NCBI GenBank assembly: GCA_031472005.1
Contig: PZJY01000004.1
Coordinates: 124,001-188,000, forward strand
Length of the DNA stretch: 64,000 nt
From: Tetracladium setigerum
Lineage: Eukaryota > Ascomycota > Leotiomycetes > Helotiales
Direction: 5' to 3'
Positions 21,583 to 35,094 of the stretch are shown in pieces. The notes below the pieces were generated by a model. That model was given only the letters and a program-made list of their open reading frames with translations, made no database searches and was not told the origin of the DNA. Positions within the stretch are counted from its first letter, which is position 1; every line of letters starts with the position of its first letter. Position numbers and translations under genes: made by a program.

Positions 21583-23994
21583 TGTAATGAAAGCTTGAAA
21601 AATGCTAGGTAGCTAGTAGTTGTACTGAAGATGTTAGCAAAATCGATAAAAGCAGTATCTGAAAAGTACTGTCATGGGAACAGTGATTCTGCCGGCTGTT
21701 ACGTGACAGCCGGTATTTACCGCTTTCCCAACAGGATACAGATTTATTATGTGTTGTATTAATCACTCTGTCCTAAGTTTATAACTCTTTTACTATCTCT
21801 CAACTATCTCGATGCATGTATCACGCAATTGAGTTATCGCACGTAGTCTTTTTTCTCAGTAAGAATTATTAACACCTCGTGGGTGGCAACTATACGATGA
21901 ACGAGTTCTGTTGCCTTTGCATCAGTTGAATCTTGATGGGAAGCTCATGGCATACTGAGTAAGAATAGCAAATCCCAGCTAGAAAACATTAGGCTCCGTG
22001 TGACCTTCTTTGTAGTTCCTTTCTGTGCCGAAAGCACACACATGAGAGATTCAATAGGTCTTCGAGTTTGATGTGATATATACTTTACTCGTATTCTTGA
22101 GAACCTAATATACCCGTACAAAACCCTTCCTCCTTTTCATGTTTGTTAGGCATAACAAAGGGTTCCATATCAACCTCATAAAATTTTCCATTACTGCCTC
22201 CATGTATCCCGATATAATGGAAGAACTTACCAACCCGAGTTCTACTGTACTGAGAAGCGTGACCGGGCCAATCTAGAGCTTATCAAACAACTGATACCAC
22301 CACCTTCCTATCATATCTGCATGGGACATAATACCAACAGCGGCTTTCGAGAAGCATGGGTCAACTAGCGACGGATGACAACCTCGCAAGCTAGATAGCA
22401 ATTCTCTATCATTATGTCCAAGTTGAAGTCATCATTCCTCTTGAAAGTGGGATTTTAGTAACCTCGTGCAAACCAGTGAATACTATCCTCAAACAACTCA
22501 GTTTCAGTATAGAGGGTGACACAGCTACCTTCAAAATAGATTCTCCTTCTTTTTCGATATACAGACGAGAACGATACTGAAAGCCCACAAGAGGAAGATG
22601 CATTCCAGGTGTAGTGTTTAAAAGAAAATATTTTTGGGACAAAAGCAACTTGAAAGTCACCAAAGAGAAGTTGGTTATAGTTATTGCAAAAAATGCAATA
22701 TTTATATTTCCGGCTAGCTCAATCTAACTATACCATTCCAGTGATGCGAATGTGGAAGGCAGTACTGTGGTAACCTCCTTAGATTTCGCTCGTCAAGATA
22801 TCTAAATCGTCGAGGCTTTCTACCGTCAGCTCAGCTGTATCTTGTATCTCTAGTCGCTGGTATTCAACATCCTTGAATAGAAAGATGGATTCGAAATCTA
22901 TTTAGGTCACCCACTCCACGCCCAGTCTCTTGTTCAAATGCAACCATTATATACGGGATGACGCACGGTAGATACAATCCTAGTGTAGTCACCACCAGCG
23001 CAAAGCGTCGAGCTCCAACCACATATCCTGACTTTCTCTACCGCCTTGCCACTCCACCATAGTACGGAAATCCAGCGAATGTATACGAAAACCATTCCTT
23101 TTGAACTCTTAACTTATTCCCCTCTATATTTGACGCCACATATTACAACCCCACCACCTCTTGTAAGCATAAATAGTTCCGCTCAGCCTCTTGAGCAAAT
23201 GTTGAGATCGCCTACGAAGCCGGCATGTGTCGTGGCGTAAAGCAATGCTCCGCCTCAATAGGTCTGTTATTGCTCGGCGGACTCTTATTTAATGGATAGT
23301 TTTGGCATTGAACCTGAGTACATGATTTAACTTCGTGAGGCGAAAGGAAATATCTTTTTGTGCGCGAATGTGAAATGAGTGCTTACTTTTCTGCACTTGA
23401 TATCTCAAATCCCAGAATTACTTGTTACAAGTCAGTTCGTATCAAAACTTCAACAACGTAATTAACTTACATTTCTTTGAAATATGACATCTGTACGAGA
23501 TAGTGACTCAACCTGAACTTCTTCATTCATCTCGGTCAACGAATCCTCGTCGTCACCAATTCGACGCTCACTGTGGTACATTTCTATTCCCCAGGATATT
23601 GGTTTGCGGCAGAGCCAATAGTACCTTTACTTGCTTGTCTCACAACCTCTCTAGCTGGTACCTAGAATTTTGGATTGTCACTCGTACGGCCTCGCTGACA
23701 CAATGATAGAAAGGGGCGGATGTGGAGGGGAGACAAGCCGTAAAAGAACGAAGTGATGCGTGAGGGAAGGCTCATACTTATACTGGCTCGAATAGGCCGC
23801 CACACACAGACACATGGAAAAGAGTCTACAGTAACCAGCCTACTTTTTGACTTATTCATCATCACAATCTACAATTAACTGAACAAGAATAGGAAGCGTC
23901 AAATGATCGAATCTGTACAAAAGCAGAAGGGAGTCCGAGTAAATGGAAAAGTCACTTTTCAGCCATTGTGAACCCATGAGAAAGCCTCTCATCT

Positions 23995-24300
23995 TTGGCA
24001 ACGCACTTAATTATGCAAAGAGGCGGCGAAGTGCCTGAAGATACTTTACCAGTGATCCTCTATAGAGAAAATGGAATATCAGTCTTGGTTCAGTCAGCGC
24101 TGTTGCTAGAGGAATTGTGGTTATCATTCGATGCGATCCAAAACGGAGTCCTCCCGATGAATCTTTTAGGATCGTTAGGACTGCCGCACTTACGAAATCT
24201 TAGATTGGACTAGGCAAAACTTTAGGATCCGTTATGCTTAGTTAACTTCCTGAGGAATTACTCTCAAGTGAGTGGAATTTTGGTTACCTTGTCTGTTGGT
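23995..24300 (+). pseudogene. possible F-box/LRR-type protein relic
   Basis: An open frame with ALLLEELWLSFDAIQNG, LLGSLGLPHLRNLRLD and, after a stop, VNFLRNYSQ. The leucine spacing and the FLRNYS motif recall leucine-rich parts of fungal F-box proteins. No start or F-box is visible. A weak call. Confidence 0.35.
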
Positions 24301-25391
24301 AAACACTTATACGCATGCGTAACAGTGGCTGTAGAAACGGTGAGTCTCAGGGTGGTGGTTTGTTCATGTCTGGTCCATTATGAAAGGGGGAGTTAAGCTC
24401 CCCATATATACTACTACTGGTGATGACGAATATATTACTAAGGCTCTACGAGAAGCTCTGGTAGAGTATTCCCAACATTGTCCTTTAAACAGGGTCCTAG
24501 GAGACGGTTTTCATTGAATGAGATAACTCAACTCTAGATTCAATCGCCCTATCTAGGAAATTTATAAGGAGCGAGGACGATCAGGAGCGAGTTGAGATCT
24601 CGACTCTGCTGAAAGTACTTATACATGGCCGCGAATTGTTCAATTTCACAACGATTAAGGACTTCGTTCGACGAAGCACGAACCCTTAACCTTTTAACTA
24701 GTTACGATCGGCTCGCGCATCTCATAATTCCCTAACAAATTTTAAACTATATAGGGACGGACATTATCCGTCTTCAAATCAGGCATGTCCCAAACTAACA
24801 TTAATTCTTGAAATTAAGGTGTTTAGCCAGTTAGCGTACAGATCTTGGCTTACTTGAGCCTAGCATTATAAGTAAGGAAGCTGGTAATAGCGTAGAAAGC
24901 TTTAATGAAGCAGGTGATAGATTCTTTGGGACGGTTTTAACAAAACGATAAAGATTAAAGTATATTCTTAAAAGTATTATAATTAGGAATAAATCTATGG
25001 GGGTGACCGACTTGACAATTGGGATTGTATCAACACCAAATGGTGAGGTCGAAATTCTAGATAAACTCTGACGAGGACGAGGATGTGAGCACGGTTTAAG
25101 TGAAAGTGATATCCTTCGTGGAAGTTGAGTTGCTTTCTTTTCCGCTAGGTTTAGGATGAGTTAGATTTGTCTAACTAAGCTATCCTGTCCATAATTCCTG
25201 AATGAAAACAGAACTGTTTTTATTTGGAAAGTCGGGGACTTGAGCGCCAAGCAATTCAAAAGTCTATAAATGTAAATAGTTAAATGCTACTGTACTGTAT
25301 GACTTTTTGGAAAGATATTTAAAAGTTCAATTCCATTTCATCGCGGAAATTTTGTTGGGGGAAGAGGTGCAGCAGTCCGAAATCTAGAATA

Positions 25392-27195
25392 AGTCCCCAC
25401 CCCCCCCCATTCCGGCCACCCCACTAAAATCCACCACTTTACATTCAACACTTAATATCTTTACGACGCTTCGACTTCTATACAGTCCCCGATAGATTCA
25501 GATTCTATAGATGAATCCGAATCGATTGGTACCACTCCGAGCTCTCCAGCTTCGATCTGGGCCGATCTAATGGCCTTAACGTCCACGAACCTCGAATTCG
25601 GAGATACCTGGACCTTTCGGCGCTTTCCTTGGTATATATAGATCTAATTGAGCTTCTAGCTCTTTTATTCGATTTTCGGCTTGTGATAAAGCAAAATCCT
25701 TCTTATCTAATCCTTTTGCAACCTTCCGAAAGAGTAGTCGACGTGTCGGAAGATCACCATGGCTAAGCCGAGCCAGAGTGTCGAACTGTAAACGTAATTC
25801 TCTCCCGACTTTAGGTGTATGCCACTTAATCGATGATATACTTGTATTTCACTTAGTATTAGAGCTCTTTAGAGGGGCCGATTCTGAAGCTTTATTTTTA
25901 TTCTCTAGTAGTAATCGGCTTATTAGAGGTTTACTCATGTTCACAGGCCACAACCCCCGTAGCATTCCATCCGGCTAAGATATTATCAGCTATAATTGCA
26001 GCTTCCCGGGCCTTATAGTAGCATAATAAGAAGTTACGCTTGCTAATTGGTGCCGAATCGAGTAAAGGACCCAAGAGATTAAGCTCTCTTCGATAGGCAG
26101 CCTTGAGAGGAGAGAAAATCGATAAATCTAAAGGTTGAAGGACATGAGAGCTATGAGGAGGTAAAAATAAGAGATATATGTTCGATTCGAGGCATTTGAA
26201 CATAAATTCGGTGGTTTCATGGCTTCCATGGCCATCCAAGATAAGTAATCGTGCCGAACCATCGGCCGGTGCTGTCTTCGGAATAAACACCTTTTCAAGC
26301 CATTCCAGAGCCGTACGGTCAGTTGTCCATCCATTATCTGTTGCAGTGAATAGCCATGATATAAATATATCGATCTCGGCCGGTAACCATTGTTGTTGTA
26401 CCGACTTTCCTTTATATATGACAAGTGGAGTAGTTCGGACCCCAGTAGCAGAGATAACCTCGATAAATGATGTCCAACTCCTAGTACCGGCCTGTTTCTT
26501 TTGAATAAAACGTCGTTCCGAGCTACCAAGGACTAATCCATTAAGTCCATAACCTTCCATAATACCGGCCTCGTCCATATTCCATCGATTTTCTGGCTTG
26601 ATATCTTGGATGGCCGGAATCTGAAAATTTTGGAACTAAGCCTTAATTATATCGGACCTAGCGCTATTCACTCGTATAGAATCGACCGTGAGTTGCCTTT
26701 TAGTCTTAAGCATCGGATTCTGTATCAAGAACCTCCAAATCCACTGCTTTCCTAGTGGTGCAAGGTCGCCTTAGAGCTTGCAAAGGCCTTCTCCGAAAAC
26801 CTTTAGCTGCGAGTGAGTGATGCTATAGCCGAGAGCCTCTTGGGTTAATACCTATTTAGTAAGCCGATTCTCTATTCTAATAGGTAGCTTTTGCAAGTGT
26901 TCGGCCGCCTTATGATGGTTGATATTGTGTATAAGTCGGCCTTGAAGTGTTGACTTTGGTACACCCCACTCTAGAGCAGCTTTACGGAGTGACTTGCTTG
27001 CTATTTTGAATCGCATCGAGAGCGCGCATAATATTGTACTCGGTTCATCGATTCTTTATGATGATTATATTGTAAATTCGAAGTTTTAAGAGAATTGATT
27101 ACAGTAAGATTTGCAAAAGTAATTAATTTTTAAAGTTGGAGTGTTGGTGGTGGGGCGAGGTTCAGTGGGGTGGTCGGAATGGGGGGGTGGGGACT
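25392..27195 (-). mobile_element. Fot1/pogo-type DNA transposon, 1.8 kb, decayed, ends intact
   Basis: Left end AGTCCCCACCCCCCCCCATT at 25392 and its inverted counterpart ending at 27195. The inverted repeats run on for about 37 nt (CCGGCCACCCCACT / CCGACCACCCCACT). A TA dinucleotide flanks both sides (25390-25391 and 27196-27197), the target duplication expected for the Tc1-mariner superfamily. The AGT start and poly-C tract resemble Fot1 ends. Length is within the Fot1 range. Confidence 0.85.
25540..27045 (-). pseudogene. DDE_1 (pogo/Fot1) transposase with nonsense and frameshift lesions
   Basis: Minus strand. The DNA-binding part (27045-26600) reads KAALEWGVPKSTLQGRL and LTQEALGYSITHSQLKVF but carries stops, at least two being Trp codons turned to TAG. 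The catalytic part is open from 26578 to 25931: MDEAGIMEG (first Asp), LILDGHGSHE (second Asp), PPHSSHVLQPLDLSIF (third Asp), so the catalytic triad survives. A run of five G near 25965 shifts the frame; the continuation reads LWPVNMSKP, TRRLLFRKVAKGLDKK and IKELEAQLD. Confidence 0.85.
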
Positions 27196-27675
27196 TATAG
27201 CCCCCTAGCACTACAGAATACGGTGTATTGTTGAACTAACCTAAGTCCAAAGTCAAAGTACTTGTACTGTACAGTAAGTTACACAATCGTTATAAGAATG
27301 GCACGCGTTATTTTTCTCAGATTGAAGCGGGGAAAAGACAGTGGGCAGTAGCAACAGCAGAAAAGAGCAAGTATAACCACGAATCTAATTTAGTCAACAA
27401 CCACAGCACGCCATTACCAAGTCCAGCAGCAGTCATCATCCTAGCCAGCGACAAATCCCTGCTACTACTTTTAATGCAATTAAAATTGAATAACTTAGCT
27501 CCCTTGTTATACATAAAGTCTGATTTTGCTCTCGGCTTTGTTTCCTAGCATCCATAATCTAAAGAAAATACAAAGCTATAGCAAGCCCGCTTGTCATTCC
27601 AAAAAGAAATGGAGCGAAGATGGTAATGAGTAGATTTAAGCCTACTTTCGGCATTCTTTATAAGTTAGCTATCAT
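27196..27675. other. spacer, nothing recognised
   Basis: AT-rich 3' flank between the Fot1-like element and the small secreted protein gene. Confidence 0.5.
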
Positions 27676-28239
27676 TTAATTCGGGCAGTCCGTCGGTGGC
27701 AAAGCAAAAATAGTTATGCCGTTGTCAACAACAGTTCCAGAAATCTGGAAAAGTGTATTAATCTTCGGAATGACAGTAGAACAATAAAGTCCTAAAGTGG
27801 TCGCAAAAGGTTCCCTTGGTAAATCTAAATATATTTGTGAGAATTGTGGTAAATTTCCTACTGATATACTTGAAACTTTACCTTCTGCAAAGTCCTGCAA
27901 TTGAAGAGATATATCTAGCAAAAGGTCATTATCAAGAAGTTCGCGTTTGATAACTTGTGCGGTTGCATTATCGGCCAATTCTTGAGCAATAGTATCCACA
28001 ACACCTATTGCATCTTGAAGTGTCGTCTGTGCTGCACTGGCTTGTGAAGCTAGTGATGAACCACCAAGTCTTGGGAAAGCCTGGAAGAATTGGGTTGTGA
28101 GAACCATGTCTTGATTCAACTGGTTGGTCAAATCGGCTAGGAATTCGACTTTTATGTCTTGTGCTTGGGAGAAAGCAAGACTAGAGGCGGTAGAGGCAAA
28201 AATAGTGAATGTAAGAGAAACGATGGCTAAGAGTTGCAT
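27676..28239 (-). CDS. small secreted protein, 187 residues, function unknown
   Basis: An intact single-exon frame. Residues 1 to about 20 form a classic signal peptide (MQLLAIVSLTFTIFASTASS). The mature part is mainly helical in appearance, rich in Gln, Leu and Ala, with only two Cys (one near residue 153, one three residues from the end). The overall look recalls HsbA-like fungal cell-wall/surface proteins, but no motif proves it. A TATATAAA-type box lies about 60 bp upstream (near 28300 on the minus strand). Intact in a decayed neighbourhood, so it is probably a live gene; it could be an effector. Confidence 0.65.
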   Translation of the reverse strand: MQLLAIVSLTFTIFASTASSLAFSQAQDIKVEFLADLTNQLNQDMVLTTQFFQAFPRLGGSSLASQASAAQTTLQDAIGVVDTIAQELADNATAQVIKRELLDNDLLLDISLQLQDFAEGKVSSISVGNLPQFSQIYLDLPREPFATTLGLYCSTVIPKINTLFQISGTVVDNGITIFALPPTDCPN

Positions 28240-29659
28240 ATTGAATGAATGATGGAATGATCTTGTGTACCTCTAGGTACTCAACAAGGAGTGGTTTTTA
28301 TATACTTTCTCTCATCACATTCGTTAACCCGCTTGTAATACGAAAATAGTAACAAGTGAAAAATTAGTTGTTTTCTAGATTTCTAGTTCTATAAATATAG
28401 TTTTCCTTCGCGAAATTCAGAAACAAAGAAAATGGCTGCAGTAATGCGTTGAAACTCATCACTCGAAGGGGTGAGCATTAAAATTAGTAAGATGCAGTCG
28501 AATTTGCTGATATGCGTATATGCTTTCCAACTCGAGTGATTTGAGTAAGATCTTAGTTCTCGTGATTAAGTCATATTATATGATTAACGCTATTTTAAAT
28601 ACAGAAGTACAAAGTGACCACTACTTATCAGTTGGCGGTACCAAATAGCTGACTTGTCCGGTCCCTGCTGTATATCTGAAGGTTTTCACCTGTGAAATCA
28701 CGGGACAACTGTATTTGGCTATAAAACCTTTGGATTATCTAGGAAAGAGACAGTGTACATCATAGGCACGGTATCTCAACTGGCTGACGACTGATAATGT
28801 GGTATGTAAGAACAATGGCAAGGATGATATGAGAGTGGAGGGAAGTTATCCCAAGCAAGCTGGTCATCCAAGCATAGTAATGAGAGTGGAGAGAAGTCTC
28901 CCAAAGCAAGTTGGTCATCTAATTATACTAGGTAAGGCAATCATTCGATGAATAAATTGAAACGAGTCATCCCGTACTTTCAAGTTCATTGTCTCTTGAC
29001 TGCACGGCATGAAGAGGTAGGCAGAATAGAGCCTCGCAAATTTTCCATTGTATTGGCAGTTGTGTTACATAGCAGTTGTGTTGGCAATTTCTGGCGCAGT
29101 TGAACAAGAATTGCCTCTCTGAATTGATCCCCCATCATGTGCCATCCCACATCCCAATATGTTTGTCGGGGCACTTGAGTCGCTCTTTCGGGATCAATTA
29201 CCCGAGCATAAGCCTGCCAATATATGAGAATGAGGACACTAGGATCGAAGCGTACAGTACTATACCCAAGATCAATGAGACTTCTACTCTAAAACGTCAA
29301 ATTACGTCCTCCATTATGATTCCAAAGAGTTTCGAGTAAATACACTAGTATCTTTGCTAACCCATATTTGTTTACTACACAGTACGTAATGTTGTTAATC
29401 TTCTCTGCTACTGCGAATTGGATATATGATGATGACCTACATGATTATCAGCTTTAGTTAAACGTATACCTGGTCATCTGGTGAATTTAGTAGAGAAGAA
29501 ACTATTTAAGATCCTGCAAAGTAAAAAAATGATATACAGTACAGTGCTGTATTATAGCAACTCGTTCCTTCTATAAAGCTACTCGACTATATACCTATGT
29601 TGTACTACGGAGCTTTGACTACTTTTGAATTCTAATCCACAACTCCTCATCGGAAAGTC
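28240..29659. other. intergenic with a tandem duplication
   Basis: No gene recognised. Around 28829-28930 a 51-bp unit containing GAGAGTGGAG and AAGCAAG(C/T)TGGTCATC occurs twice in tandem with several mismatches. Confidence 0.5.
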
Positions 29660-30961
29660 ATGCAGACACAAGAGCCTAAGAAAGTAGAGTTTCCCTGGGA
29701 GGAAGGAAACGGGGTTACCTATCTTGAAAAGTATGATCCGAAAAACCCTGGACATGGCTTACAAAGCTCGATGAGAAAAATGAGCCCAAGGGTATTAGCA
29801 CTGAATAGTTCTAATCTCTTCGGGGTAGTACATGAAACTGCCCTCACAGATGGGTGAATCTCATACATCGATACATCTAGGGTATTATGCTAAGAATTGT
29901 GTAATTTTAGGAATAAGATATTGTTTAGTTCTTCTTCCGAAAACATAGAACTCTTGCTTGTAAATCTTAAAAGTTTTACATCTCATCAATTCAATAGCGA
30001 ACAAGTCAAAAATGCTAAATGGCCACATTTGCAAGGAATAAGGGATGGAGCTATGCATTCAGGATTGATCATACTTGTGACCCGTGAAGGTAGAGTTTCA
30101 CAACTACACTCTTTCCTCATTGGCGAAGAGCTCAAATCAACAAAGTCGCCAACTTTGCCAAAGAACTTCTTCGTACACTCAATCATCATAGATCTACAGT
30201 ATATCTATATAAGTGGATTCACTCCTGGCGCCGAGTATCCATGGGAAATCCAAATTTGGGACCGTGAAAATCTTCATCAAGTCACAAATTTGACTGGTCC
30301 AACACCAACTAAGAGTCTAGATGTCCCCGATGAATGGATTCAGCATATGGTTACATGCAAAAATCTCCTAGTTGCAGTTACTCCTGCCGGGCGATTATTC
30401 TTTTGGGATCATGATTTTGCTCCTCTACTAGACCGGTCCGTGACCATGACGAATGATATAATGTACGAGGAAAGATACATCGATACAGTGTATTTAAGTC
30501 AAGATCTCGATCGAGTGGTAATGATGTCATTGACCACTGGCCGTGACACAGCAATGCTTCTCAACAATACACTCTGCCTCGTCCCAGCAGACTCCCTAAG
30601 TTTGGAAGATAGTGGACTGCGTAAGGACTACTACATTCGAGTATCTGCAGACTGCCAAACAGCGATCCGAGTTGTCAAATCCAGAAATTCAAGCAAGACA
30701 AATACTCCTCATCTTGACATATATCCTCTGCAAGACAAGAAACCTTGGTTTACAATAGCGCCGTTAAGTGAGTCCCTGAACTCTGAACTGGGTAGGTTCA
30801 TCGACATATATGTCAACAAGTATTCTATAATATACCTTGGTACAGATGGAATGGTTCAAATTAGATTTGATAATGGAGAGGGAGACGAGGCTATTACTAG
30901 TAGCCAATATATTGCCATGAATGATTCGTTTAGGAAATGCACACCTCTGTCCAACGTCTGA
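29660..30961 (+). CDS. uncharacterised two-exon protein, propeller-like
   Basis: Exons 29660-29853 and 29911-30961 join across a 57-nt intron (GTGAAT...TTTTAG, with GCTAAGA as a possible branch site), in phase 2. The product has about 414 residues and no internal stop. Repeating blocks of hydrophobic beta strands with Trp/Asp turns (LFGVVHE, IQIWDRE, LLVAVTPAGRLFFWDHD, IIYLGTDGMVQIRFD) suggest a beta-propeller, possibly the C-terminal part of an F-box-type protein, but no F-box is present and WD spacing is not canonical. Function unknown. It appears to be a live gene. Confidence 0.65.
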
Positions 30962-33900
30962 ATGGGGTCAGACTCTGATTAGGTAACCTATCAGGGTTTA
31001 GTTGGTGGCGGATAGACTTAAGATATAAGTTAAGTAGCAATACAGTATTAGCCTAACCGTTTCGCGAAGCTAAATGGGTTCGTCGACATCGTCCCAGGGT
31101 CACTCATGTTATATTTCCTGAACTATTTCCTTACATTCGGCTCCTGGGATTATTAATGACTTGATCGCGAGAGTCCCAAAAACTCGTTTTGTTCTGCACC
31201 AATACTTTGACTACAATACCCCGCTAGTTGGTCAGTTAGCTATGTGGTGCTTTCCATAGGAAACAATGTATAACGCCCTTCGTGTTAAAGGCTGCAGAGG
31301 AATCATCAACTCTTTAGTGTGCCGGTCTTGAATGTTTTGAGGAATTCGTAGGAAATCACTATATAGAGAAAACAGATAGTCTGTATGAAATTCGCTCCCA
31401 CGCTTAGCAATTGTAGCTAAAGCAACTAGTAAAACACAAACCTACGCCATTCACCTATCCATCGTCTCAATCACGATGGAACTTCGCGCTTTGAAAGAAA
31501 ATTGGAAAAGAATGCGTTTTTATTTATTGTTAAGCATTTGATTTCTATGAGTTCATCAATTAGGAAATGATATTTAGGGTGAATTAGGCGCATATATAGG
31601 AGGTGCTGGTACCTCACCTTTCTTGATTCAGTCACTACACATATACTGAATTCTCCCCCTATTCTGGCACCTTCTTGAACACTGATTCACTGAGCTCTTA
31701 CCCTTCCTCAAAAGGCCCCCTACGGTGTTTTGAGGTATTTTTCAAGAGATCAGTTCATACAGTATTTGATATACAAAGCATTAGAAGTCATGTTGCAGGT
31801 CTAAAATCAGTGGCTTTCATGGAGTAATAGTTAACACCTCACCTGCCTCATACCACACCTACCTTGGAACCTACTATAACAATACCCGACTCTTCATCTT
31901 TTCCTATGTACCTATCCACCTACCCTTACTATGTATTGTTGGCACTTCTCACCTTACTAGAAGGGATTAGATAGACTTTGGCGAAAGACTCTTACGGCAA
32001 GTCAGCTTAGATACTACGAATGGATATGTTTCTAACCCTAACCCTAGCTGTCGGCATTCTTAGGCAGAGAAAACGACGATTAGATCTGCTCCTTGTCAAG
32101 GCCTCCTAGACAATCCTAATCCCGGTCTGTTAAAAGTCAAGGCATAATAGCCGATCGGTAACTGCCAAAGCTCTGGATAATATAGGCTAACTTACCACTT
32201 TGTCAGGAAAGATCATCAATATCAACACAGCCTGTTGGCCTGCGTTTTACCGTACTAGAGGTTGGGTCCTAATGTTCTGGTAAGACCTTTACTACAGAGA
32301 ACTCATTTAATCGCAACCACTCTAAGCACACAAGAATCTTTCACAAAAGTGCCGCTCAACCAAAAGTCAAACGTAGTTTCTCTTCCGCGAGCCGTGTTAA
32401 TAACTCTATCAACAGAATACCCGCCAGTCCTTCGTCCTTCTCCATACACACCTGCCGCTCCAAGCACACTCATGGCCTCAATGGGCACACAAGCCCCAGA
32501 CACCCTTAGCACACCAGCTGAGACAGCTGCCTTGGAGCTTGCCAAGCACCTTTGGAAGCTTCAAAATGGATCCATGTAAGACAATTGGAGGAAAATCACT
32601 AACTTACGTCGATAAGTTACATGATTTTGGAAGGGTTTTTGACTTCAAAACCACAAGTTCCTTTCTAGGTTATGTGTTTATTCTGTGGACTGATTTAACT
32701 AATTCTGCTGCCATTGAACGATCCCTAATGAGTTTAAAAATAGCCAGATATATTGATTCGCGATCTCGAGCTGATTGGATCCATAAGGCTCCAAAGATGT
32801 GACTAAATTCGATCCCCTTCTTATAAACTTCCTTGAAACGTTTTGATCACTTCATCACGTTCGTTAAAGGTGATAGATAAGTTGTAGGTGCGTAGTGTGG
32901 TGGTTCATCCTGCTCCACCTTGTGAACTGCCTGTTCCAGTTGTGTAGACTGGTCTTCTCCAAGTGCAGGTCGAGGCCACAGTAGAATCCTTCGAAGGAAT
33001 TTATTCCTCCTTTCTCTTCTGACTTGCCTGTGTAGTTTATACATGGGGAAGCTGTTTATATACAAACTGGCCGTTAGGGTGATGATCATGATGGCATTCT
33101 GTCTGTTAGCAATAAAATCTCCCTCCGATGCCAGAGTTAGAAAGGATAATTTCGAGCTGCTGATGACATAGTCTATCAAAGCACCACCTTGCTAACGAGT
33201 CGATCCGAAAACTGTGATGAGTTTTGTCATGGTGAAAAGAATGGGAAAGGAAAGCATTCAAAACCTGACAGTTAGATTTTGATGATGATGATATAGAGAA
33301 GAGAAGGAACTAACTTATCTGTGTAGTGTAAAGAATTAGCAATTGGGGAATAAAGCAGTCCTCAACTCCCTTTCGCTTTGTTCATACATCTCAATTCTGA
33401 CGATCGTCCTTGACGTGTACTAGTTATATCAACAATGCAGTAAATAATAACTGCTGTACCATCGTGCTCCGCTATAGGGATGAATATGCATGGCTAACTG
33501 CACAACCGTGTCAAAACATTGAAAAGGAAGCGGTTTTTGCAAGCGACTGTACTGTACCATTTGCATGATTCCAACTCCACTTGCTAGACATGACCCAATT
33601 CTCCTTTGGAACGGATTGTCACTACATTATTCATCTCTTAATCAGGCAAGCCATCTAACAGCCTTAATCCTATCCGCCACCACTTATACAAGCTGAGGGG
33701 TGAGACGGTTCAAGATCGTACCCCAACTGTCATGAAGTAGATGATTTACAGACACACTAGTGCTGTCGATGAGCTCAACAGGATGCTCACGCAAATCTAT
33801 CAATCTGTGCGGCCTAAGAATTATACGGTTCGTACAAGGGCTACTGTTCTTACGGACAACATTTCTTACTAGCAATAATCCTCTAATAGTTTTAAGACAT

Positions 33901-35094
33901 GCGAACCGGGCCAAGGAAAAAGCCATTAAACTCAAAATAAGGTTAATAACCTGAAAAATATAATCTAATCCAGTCAGTAGAATGCAATCCCAGCCAGTAC
34001 CTTGGTGACTCTAATGGAGCTTTGATCCTTTGTGCAGACGTGATGATCTTACCCTGCTGGTGGATGAGAAAAAATGGGACTCAAAGCGTCAGTGCGGAGT
34101 GATGACCTTACCCTACACCTGGATAGAAGAGAAATAGGGCTCAAAGCGGGTATGGTGACCTTCCCCTAATAGACGCTCTTAGTGTTACCGGTAGTGTGGA
34201 TTGATGACCTTACCTTGTTTGCGAATGATTAAATACGAGGAAATTTTAGAGAAGGAAAGCCAAATTTTGCATCATGTTAATGCTGAGTCGCTACCTTGAA
34301 AGATGTTGTGGGAACATGGCAGCATATTGACGTTGAGTTGGAACTCAGAAAAATGCTTTTAAGTTAGCAGATCAAAAGCTAAAGTTAATCTTAAAGATCT
34401 TGGTGATGTCTAAAGTCTCAGCGACATCTCAATATCAACTCAATAGCTCTGTGACATTTTGATTCAAATAGAACATGAGAGGTGCATGAAGATTTAACGA
34501 GAGTGGTGAGAATTTGGACGTCATTGGCAATTGCCAAGGATGACTAGACCATTACTACAAGTGATTAGAGAGCTTATCGATCTCTCTCAAGACCTCGGCC
34601 AACACTTCCAGATTGAGCACAATAGCATCACTGCAGTCAATAATACGGAATCAAATCCGTTCCAATGCACAAAACGACATTGAAATTTTGAGACATTTGG
34701 GTAGTAAGATTATTTGCTTAAGATTTTGCATTACTGTAAAGTATGAAATGCTAATCTCAGCACTGAGGATATAATCAGCTGTGTACGAAGTAAGATACAG
34801 TACATTTATACAGTATATAAACTGTTTTCGGCGCTTAAAACCTATAAATAAGTCTAAGTCTAGCCCTAGAGCATTTATACCACAACTTAAAAACAAGGTA
34901 TCCGTATTTTTGTCAGCATGTCCGCTAAAGGCATTATAAGAACTATATATTCATAGTTCCGTTATCAAAGTCTTGTCAAGTTAGGTGCGTTCTCAACGTC
35001 AACAAAATACCAGCAACTATTTCTTTAAATATCTGCGAGTATATCCTCTGATTCCCTTAAACCGCCCAGTTTCACGACATCTCAAGCCATAACT
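30962..35094. other. 4.1-kb intergenic region, no gene recognised
   Basis: Only scattered short frames (the longest about 110 codons, at 32847-33179 minus and 32262-32579 plus), none with recognisable content. It contains a two-and-a-half-unit telomere-like run CTAACCCTAACCCTA at 32032-32046 and degenerate tandem repeats at 34038-34215. Confidence 0.5.
34038..34215. repeat. degenerate tandem repeat, units about 55-60 bp
   Basis: The core GTGATGACCTTACCCT followed by GGACTCAAAGCG (or a close variant) occurs in successive units at about 34038 and 34098, with weaker units near 34155 and 34200. Non-coding. Confidence 0.55.

Larger units (their letters stand above)
20580..25391. other. AT-rich gene desert with transposon and gene relics
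   Basis: Nearly 5 kb with dense stop codons in every frame, the pattern of mutated repeats. Apart from the Tc1 relic and the LRR-like relic listed separately I see nothing to name. Confidence 0.6.

Noticed and set aside
32032..32046. Telomere-like CTAACCCTAACCCTA
   Set aside because: Only two and a half units; too short for a telomere or a healed break and expected by chance or repair.
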